A stretch of DNA of 64,000 nucleotides, taken from assembly GCA_963969495.1 (NCBI GenBank), contig OZ018324.1, positions 50,424,361 through 50,488,360 on the forward strand, given 5' to 3'. This document shows, piece after piece, positions 57,310 through 64,000 of this stretch (its first letter is position 1; the number at the start of each line of letters is the position of its first letter). Source of the DNA: Ceratothoa steindachneri. Lineage: Eukaryota; Arthropoda; Malacostraca; Isopoda; Cymothoidae. The notes below the pieces were generated by a model. That model had not been told where the DNA came from, did not search any database, and saw only the letters and a program-made list of their open reading frames with translations. Made by a program: the position numbers and the translations under genes.

Positions 57310-59002
57310 AACTCTAACTTCCAAAGACCGTCTCCAATCTTATTTGCCAAGCACACCGGAGGATTGCCCTAATTTCTGCCATGTAGTCGGGTTGAAAAGT
57401 GAAACGCTGGTTTGGTCGCCAAAACCCTGCGGAATCTTTGGCGCGCTCATTCTCGGCAATTCTTCTATGTGCAGGGATCCAGCATAAGATAATCTTGATA
57501 TCCACCCGACTTGCAGAGACCGTGGCATCACATATACGACGAGCCTAAGGGTGTCGAGATTCCATTACTCCGAGAGTACTCAGGGCGCTTTCTAAGTCGC
57601 TAAAGATAAAAAACCGGTCTCCGAACAACGCATGACGTGCTATCTCCGGTACCGAGCGGTTTATTGCAGACGCATTGCCTGGTGGGGCCCCACTAACTTC
57701 AAAAAGAGGGGATACGACGTGGAAGCCGAACCCCTCCTGTCTCTTAGAGCCATCCGTGTACACTGACACGGAACCAGCGTGATACGAGGTGTGCTCCAAA
57801 ATGACCAAACGCAATACTCCCGGCGCTGTACAAGCTTCGACTATTTCTCGACATGGCTCTGTTCCCAAGGTGGTACCCTCCAGGGTGGGGTCTTCGGTAG
57901 AACCAGAGGCACCACCGGGCAGAGATATACACCACCATGTCTGGGCAGCATAGGTCCTGTCAGAATCGGCGGCGGATGCAGTAAGAGCTGTTGGCGACTG
58001 AGTGAGGTGCTTGGCTCGTGCTTACAAGCGCATAATGCACTGTACACGGCGCAAAGCGTGGCATCGACAAATTGGCTTTTAATGGAGGACATGCAGAAAG
58101 CACAGGTTGCCAAACGTAGACCGGTGTGGTGGATCGGTTTCACCTTATGAAATACACGCACGGCTGCAACTAAGTAAAGCTCGCATCCGTAGTCAAGCTT
58201 TGAATAAATAAAGGATATCTAGAAAGGCAAGGAAGTAGCGCTATCAGTATCCTAAGTGTTAAACGTCATGGGAGGTAGAATGTCCATGGCGATGGTACAA
58301 GCTAAGGCTGCGAATATGAGCCTCCCAGTTGAGACGACGATCGAAAACAAGACCAAGAAATCAGTACGAATCCACTACCACCAGGTAAGCCCCGGTTATG
58401 AAGAAGTCCGGGTCATGGTGGAGCAGTGGATGGCAGAATAAGTACACCACCTTACTCTTAGCGAAAGAAATCCGAAACCTGTGCGCTTTGGCATAGCGAG
58501 ATCGCAGTCCAGTTCTCCCAGAGAAAGGAAGATGTGTCACGCGAGAATTTGTCCCGAATTCTTTCGACTCGGTTTTACACCTTAGCTTAGGGGTTTACCA
58601 TTAAGTGGAGACACGTATGTCTGTTAGGAAGAGAGGTGGGCGTACTTTGAAATATACCGGAACCTTGACCTAGCTGGATGAAATTCACCCATGGTGAAAT
58701 AGTTCAGGCGGAGCTTATAGCGCATGTAGGCATGTCGCTTCTGTTTGAGGTCCATCTCACACTTCGCTGATCCCCAGGGAAGCGGACGGCGTGCAAAATG
58801 ACCAGACATTCTATTAATAGTAATTAGGTCCACTGCCATGATGTTGCAGTATAACATCTAACGGCATCATCAACTGAACAGAACTAGTTTCCTGAAATAA
58901 GGACCACAAAAACATAGTTGAATTGGACTTAGAATCATGTTTCTTATCTGGAGAACATAGGGACAGATCGATGCAGAAAAAAATGAAGTGGTTCTCGAGC
59001 AA
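57310..59002 (-). pseudogene. LINE B ORF2: endonuclease, RT and RNase H remnants
   Basis: Minus-strand order: NHFIFFCIDLSLCSPDKK (endonuclease SxxDL strand, 59002-58814), then the linker LPWGSAKCEMDLKQKRHAY, MRYKLRLN (58857-58624). The RT core through YVDD is deleted near 58560-58620. Next come RFRISFAKSKVVYLF, FLGLVFDRRLNWEAHIRSL (about 58340-58290), SKLDYGCELYLVAAVRVFHK and VKPIHHTGLRLATCAF. RNase H follows: VYTDGSKRQEGFGFHVV (57770 area), ARHALFGDRFFIFSDLESAL, and ILCWIPAHRRIAENERAKD (57505-57314). A LINE with RNase H and this thumb motif belongs to the I/R1/Jockey-like groups. Frameshifts throughout; dead. Its ORF1 lies directly upstream. Confidence 0.85.
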
Positions 59003-59499
59003 TGATTCGCAAACTCATCCATAATTAATACATCTACACCAGAGCTTGTTCATCAGGTTGACAAGGAGCGTATCCCTGGAATTGCTCCCGGAACAGAATG
59101 TCCTCAGCAACCGTGTGCAGACGAGGCGGAGGCCAAGTGCCGAAATTAGCTGACGGTGGAATATACGCAAAAATTACAGTATACCTCTCATCAAGAAGTA
59201 GCTGTACAGTCACTGCCTAAAATAAGGTATTTAGAGCAAATAGATAAACGAATACATCATAGCGGGTGTGAATTGAGCATTCACCTGTCCGGCACACATT
59301 CGTTGGTGGTGGATTCTCAAAACCTTTATACCCCGGCAAGGTGAGCAGGGAGCACGCGCCCAGTATGGTATCTTGCCAAAGATGGCGACCGTTTTGCCTT
59401 ACGGAAAACGGTCACACTGGCAGAGAGGGGTTGAAGGGAGCCCTAGTTTTAGCCGAGGCTAGATGTGAACCATTTGTGCCGCCAGCTCTACCAGGGTGA

Positions 59500-60669
59500 G
59501 TAGAACCCGCAGAAGAGTTACTAATGGCGAGGAAACGACAGACCTCTCGTATGCCTGGATCCACCGGGAGGACACGGTGCCTTTTTTAAAAGGTTTCACT
59601 ATAATAAGTCCCAGGCAGCGCCAGGCACGCCAGGACCATATCCTCAGCCTCGAGGGATGTGAGACAAGCCGTAAATTCTCTAGGAGATACGCACCACATT
59701 GCTTCGAATAGCGGGGTGTGGCTCTCCGCAATTAACACACATGGCCATATACGATAGAGACTTATCGTGTGCGGCTTTGGAGCAACTTACAGTCTTTGGA
59801 TAAGTCCGATTTTGCGCTCTACATGAGCGATCCGTATTGCCGAAGCTGTAGCCATAGTAGCACCTCCGTGACAGTGGCACGAATACCCTCACGCGCACCG
59901 AGTCATGGAGCCTGTCACGAGCTACCGTGACGAAGAGTGTAGGGAGTGGGTCTCAAGGCCACTCCCTGTTTTCTCATAACAGGTTCGACCGTAACCCCTT
60001 CATGGTATGCAAGTTCTCAGGTGATGTTTTCTAAGGAGTAGCATACGAGTTTACTCACGTAAACGACTCTATTATATAAATCCATGGTAGAGTGCGACGT
60101 CACACCCACCGGTCAGCCATTAAGTGTCCGAAAGGCACTAATCATGGCCGCCTCGGAAGGATCCGGCGCATTCATCAGAAGGCTCCCGTCCGAGAAACGT
60201 GTCACATTTGGCTCTCTACCAATCATGATAGCTACTACTCTCATTTGATGGATCATCATGCTCTTCGCCAACATGCTGGCTTCAATGGAGCAAATAAGCA
60301 GAAAGCGTTTAAAGCTAGCGGGCTCGCAAATGCCAGGTGGTCTCTCAATGAGGGGACGTTATAAAGGCTCCGCTCAGCCTACTTGCACTTTGGTCTTAGT
60401 CAGAGGCACTTCAACCAAGGGAGCCTAGGGGCCGTAGTGTCGAGCTTGGCCTGGTAGCTTACCTAAGCGTCATCGGACCAGTCCGTCCCCAGAACTCCTG
60501 CGCAAGGAGAGGAACCGTGAGTCCTCACTCTCTTCTTCCTGTCTTTCACTTTTATGGACAGGGGGGGAGGATGAACCTGCTTCTCTCCACTGCCAGAAGG
60601 AGACCCTAGGCAGGACGGACCGTCCTCAGCCAGATCCTTCTCCGAGATGGAGAAGGTCTTGGCTGTCAA
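59500..60669 (-). pseudogene. LINE B ORF1 (gag-like)
   Basis: The N-terminal frame (60669-60463) starts MTAKTFSISEKDLAEDGPSC and continues LGSPSGSGEKQVHPPP, then a KDRKKRVR basic tract. It is shared with 3354-3716 and 63080-63290. The gag core follows in broken frames (about 60215-60040): FSDGSLLMNAPDPSEAAMIS, AFRTLNG, PVGVTSHSTMD and YNRVVYVSKLVCYSLENIT. The knuckle region (59898-59680) reads VRVFVPLSRRCYYGYSFGNT, DRSCR, AAHDKS and MCVNCGEPHPAI. The last part (59731-59459) continues CGAYLLENLRL. Several knuckle ligands are changed. The layout and spacing match the ORF1 at 2687-3716. Confidence 0.8.
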
Positions 60670-62049
60670 AGGAGGAGGAAGCCCCTCCTCACGTGAGTCC
60701 TCGGGAACACGACCCGTCCGAGGAGAAGCCTGCGCAGGTATGAACTCAGGTTAGGTGTTTGGCACCGGGCCTGTGTTGACCGCACGGAAGTTCCTGCTGT
60801 CTAGGGTTAGGTTACCTCTGAGACCATCTCCATCTCAGAGAGGGGGGAGGTACTTCCATGTGGTCATCCCCTCCCAAGGGATCACGGATCCCATTCGAGT
60901 GACGTTTTGGCGTGTCGACTCTCATCGACGAAAACCGACCACGATCGGAAAAGAGAAGGGGGCAGGCATGCCTCCCCTTGCAACCTGTTACTGCAGAACT
61001 GTGGGGGGCTAGAAGAGGCGGGCCATGTATATCTTGTTCCCTAAGAGGGTTGGCTCTATCGAGCCTCTCCGGTCGGAGCGGTCAATTTTGAGTCGATGCC
61101 TGCTCTTTTGCCAGTTCTCTGTGCTAGTAAAGGAGGAACTGCCGCTGGTAAGGATATGTAGTCGCTTAAGGACGCCTCCAGAGAAGGGGTTGAGGGGGGA
61201 AACCCCCGTGCCCGTAGGCCTAGGAGAGGAGGAAGTTTCCTCTCCGGTAGAAAAAAATTGGAAGGGCCCCTGAGAAATCACAGGGAATGGGATACCCTTT
61301 CAGAGGTGGAGCTGCCCAAGAGCGGCTGGTGAGAAGGAGCCCTTCCACCGGTCGAAGGGGTGTCTCCTGTTACCTCGTGCTCCCCAATACCTAGGGAGTG
61401 AGAGGACGCGCTTAGAGGCAGACCAGAGAAAAGAAAAAGAAGTCATGGAAAGTAGATAGTATGACCTCCCAATGACTTGGGAGGTTAAGAGAAAAGTCTC
61501 CATAGGATCAGAAATTCAAGAATGTGATCATTTACACAATTGGTTCCGGTCCAGCGTTGATGGGCTTTGCCAAGCCGGCCTTTTATTCAGGTGACATTGT
61601 CCTGGAGCTTTAACCATAAAGGGTGGTGTCGGGATAGCCAACTTGTATGTGTACTTGAGGAACGTGAGCAGAGTCGACAGCCCAGCATACCCCGGAACTA
61701 AAACTTGCCCTAGCCAACGGGCTTTCGGCCCTCACAGCGCGTAGGGACCTTACGGTGTACACTGCCACTCACTAAGGCTCATAAGTTGACGGAAGTACGC
61801 CGGCCAACCAGAACTTCTGTGGATAGGAAAACAAGTTAAGGAAGGGGTAGTAGGGAATTAATGAAGAGAAGTAGAGATAGGCAGGTCCACTAACGAGTAG
61901 GGTGGGTGATCACCTATTTTTATTATAGCCTGGTGGTAGGTGATCCCAGGATGGCATGCAGTCCACCAAGGCAAATTGGCTACCGGACCGAACTCTGTCT
62001 AGGTGAGAACAATCCTCCTGGTACAAAGTGAGGGTAGAAAAGTTTAAAG
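60670..62049. other. GC-richer sequence, probably LINE B 5' UTR plus unassigned
   Basis: 60670-61010 resembles 63300-63620 (gaccatctcc, acctccgggaccatctccac / acctctgagaccatctccatc; caggcatgcctcccc / cagacatgatggctccccc) in the same orientation and order, so both look like the region upstream of the ORF1 start of one family. Minus-strand open frames 61281-61009 and 61503-61300 are unrecognised. 61520-62049 shows no gene. Confidence 0.45.
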
Positions 62050-62115
62050 GGATGGCTATAATAATAATGATAAATAATAATATTAAGTAATAATAATAAA
62101 TAATTATTTATTTAT
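62050..62115 (-). repeat. AT-rich trinucleotide tail of a LINE
   Basis: taataataat...aaataattatttattta lies directly downstream (minus strand) of the RNase H-containing LINE fragment. (TAA)n-type tails are usual for I-type LINEs. Confidence 0.6.
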
Positions 62116-62835
62116 TTTAAGGATTTATAGCCCTTTTGGCCCTATAGGCTCATCTGACTTAAGTTGGTATTAAAAACAAGAGATAAAAAGAAAAAAGAAA
62201 CTGCTAGCAAAAGAGGCAGTCAAATAATGTGAACATATCAGTTCAATTAAAAGATAAAAAAATAGAAGTCGATTTGCAGGCGGCACAGCATAACTTCATG
62301 CCGTCTGGTGAGGGAGTAGGATAATTGCCACGGGGAAGCATTTTTCTTAAGTTAGAGTATGTGAGGGTGTCCATATGAGTCTCAATATCGCTCCAATTCT
62401 TCTCTAACCAATTTGCGGATGATAGGGATGTAGTCTTGGTGGACTATGGGCGATTCAGGTATGGACGGTGGCCTTCTTATTTTCTAGGTAAGCCGTTTCA
62501 TTTCCTTGGATGTTTGAGTGTCCAGGCAGCCAACAGAACGATATGGAATAAGAGCGTCCGATCAATAGGTGTATAGTTTCCAGTATCTCTATGGCTACAG
62601 GGTGGCGAGGGAACAACCGCTGAAAGGAAGTCAGCGCGCTCATAGCATCTGAAAATATGTTATATGACCCTGGGGAATGGAGACCGAGGGCGTGTACGGC
62701 TCTTTTGATGGCTACGAGTTCTGCTGAGAAGACGGATGATATAGGGATAGGGTGGAGTGTAAGGTGTGAGATGGAAGTCCCTGCATCAGTTTTCGACCCT
62801 TCGGTATAAATAGGTGTTTCACCGTGGTAAGTGTC
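62116..62835 (-). pseudogene. LINE RNase H and C-terminus (I-type), 5'-truncated
   Basis: The minus-strand frame from about 62835 reads TYHGETPIYTEGSKTDAGTS, FSAELVAIKRAVHALGL, YNIFSDAMSALTSFQRLF, FCWLPGHSNIQGNETAYLE: a well-kept RNase H domain with the TDGSK box as TEGSK, the catalytic Glu in SAEL, Asp in FSDA and the C-terminal block GNETAY (usually GNExAD). Farther down, ETHMDTLTYSN, then W-QLSYSLTRRHEVMLCRLQI, is the C-terminal motif of such elements. It ends in the tail at 62050-62115. The upstream side begins inside an (ATT)n tract, so the RNase H open frame (62925-62455) starts with microsatellite-encoded residues. Confidence 0.88.
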
Positions 62836-63075
62836 TAATAATAACTTATAATAATAATTAATATTAATAATAATACATAATGATAATAGACAATAATAAT
62901 AACACCCAGTAATAGTAATACACAATAATTATAATACCTAATAATAATAATAATAATATATAATAATTATAATGAATATAAAAATAATACCAAGTAATAA
63001 TATAAAATACTATATAATAACAATGCTAACAATAATAATACTAACATTAATAATACTACTAATAAAAGGTAAAGT
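62836..63075. repeat. Imperfect (TAA)n/(ATT)n tract, about 240 bp
   Basis: Runs of aataataat interrupted by ac, ca and gt dinucleotides. It separates the ORF1 scrap at 63080-63290 from the RNase H fragment on the same strand. Confidence 0.95.
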
Positions 63076-63079
63076 AGTG

Positions 63080-63290
63080 CTGAGTGGGGACGAAGGGAAA
63101 GCGTAGCAACTTTTCCAAGCCCCATCAGATTTTAAGTGAACCCAGTGACAGGGCACCGGACCCGTCCGTCTCCGGAGCCCCCGCGAAGGGTGAATCCCTT
63201 GTCCTATTTGATTTCCTCTTCTTAGGAGAAAACGGTGTGGAGTGAATCCGCTTCTTTTCTCACCCAGAAGGTACCCCAAGGCCGAGAAGA
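63080..63290 (-). pseudogene. LINE ORF1 N-terminal scrap (LINE B family)
   Basis: One minus-strand frame reads GLGVPSG-EKKRIHSTPF and SPKKRKSNRTRDSPFAGAPE, TDGSGA, aligning with CLGSPSGSGEKQVHPPPLSI, KDRKKRVR and SSPCAGVLGTDWSDDA of LINE B ORF1. It is cut after this segment by the (ATT)n tract. Confidence 0.7.
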
Positions 63291-63299
63291 TCTTAGCTG

Positions 63300-64000
63300 T
63301 AAAGGGGGCACCATACGGGGAGATGGCCCCTCCTCTCCGTGTGTGTTTTCAGATGTCCGTGCCGCCTAAGAATGCCATTTGAGAGGGGCAAACAGAGATT
63401 CGTTGCCTAGCACCGAGCCAAGGTTCACCTCCTTTGAACCCCTGACAGCTGGTTTGAAGTCACCTCCGGGACCATCTCCACATTAAAAGGGGCCTCTACC
63501 CCGATTCCCCCACAAAAAAGCTGTCAGATATCCTGACCAGAGACTCGGACCGTCATGCCGACTTGCGTTTGGAAGAGTACTGGAGCAGACATGATGGCTC
63601 CCCCCCGTAATGTGACAAACTTTGGCTCGACGGTCTTAGCAATACACATGGGGCGAGACCGCACTGAACGAGAAATCTATCTATGGCGCAATGGGAGATC
63701 GAAGCTGTATTTGAAAATAAGCGGTGGACGTTAAGTGGTTTATAGTATATGGTTATTCATGGGATTTATTCTATGTTAATAAATCAGCCTAAATAGCGTT
63801 TCGAAAACCATAACCATAAATTTGTTGGATCGAAGTTGTCGGCGGATAGTTTTTAGGCTTAAAATGACAGCGACCTAAATTTTGAAATAATGAACTGGGC
63901 TTTAAGAAAGACAATTACACAAATATAAATATATTCAAGAATCAACGAATGTACAATGAGATAAGTAGAATAGGTATACAATGTAAGATATTTTAACTTA
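63300..64000. other. LINE B-like 5' region, then AT-rich sequence
   Basis: 63300-63620 parallels 60680-61000 (see that entry). After about 63660 the sequence is AT-rich with no open frames or repeats that I can identify. Confidence 0.45.

Overview
This window reads as arthropod nuclear DNA, and a crustacean is plausible. The reasons are its AT-rich background, very long (TA)n arrays, GIY-YIG-bearing Penelope-like elements, Jockey/I-type and CR1/L2-type LINEs, BED-finger hAT, Tc1 and mariner transposons, and a protein family I associate with multi-copy arthropod gene models. There is no bacterial operon structure, rRNA gene, CRISPR array or complete tRNA gene. Nearly all recognisable coding sequence is decayed mobile DNA. 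The one segment I would defend as a host exon is a GC-rich block at 30449-30666 (minus), which encodes a signal peptide between a 3' and a 5' splice site.

Layout. 1-6900: a decayed LINE on the minus strand (endonuclease scrap near 1.3 kb, gag-like ORF1 at 2.7-3.7 kb), a 55-bp tandem duplication and a roughly 24-bp minisatellite. 6.9-18.7 kb: a deeply nested block. It holds three Penelope-like fragments among (TA)n arrays, a Tc1 element with roughly 200-bp terminal inverted repeats, an unclassified repeat, a solo LTR, and a hAT transposase pseudogene broken by a 480-bp MITE (perfect 8-bp target duplication) and by a CR1/L2 LINE 3' end. 20.8-22.3 kb (minus) and 31.4-32.5 kb (plus): two decayed copies of one uncharacterised protein family. 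22.5-24.1 kb: a Gypsy fragment. 25.2 and 54.0 kb: two copies of a MITE with an internal minisatellite. 26.4-27.7 kb: a Penelope fragment framed by inverted copies of the unclassified repeat. 28.5-29.95 kb: a 36-bp minisatellite of about 41 units.

33-45 kb: a different class of GIY-YIG element, then three copies of one Jockey-like LINE family: one on the minus strand interrupted by a second solo LTR with a perfect 5-bp target duplication, and two on the plus strand. A mariner-type transposon truncates the last of these. 45.8-50.3 kb: a CR1-like LINE fragment, head-to-head Penelope pieces and another (TA)n array. 52.7-63.3 kb: a mariner fragment, an endonuclease scrap, and a second LINE family with ORF1, endonuclease, reverse transcriptase and RNase H, present in several pieces on the minus strand.

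No working pathway is visible. The features worth a second look are structural: Penelope-like 3' ends consistently abut (TA)n arrays, several inverted repeats are associated with the same elements, there are two copies of the unknown gene family, and an ORF is conserved inside both solo LTRs. All family calls rest on reading motifs by eye; no database search was run.
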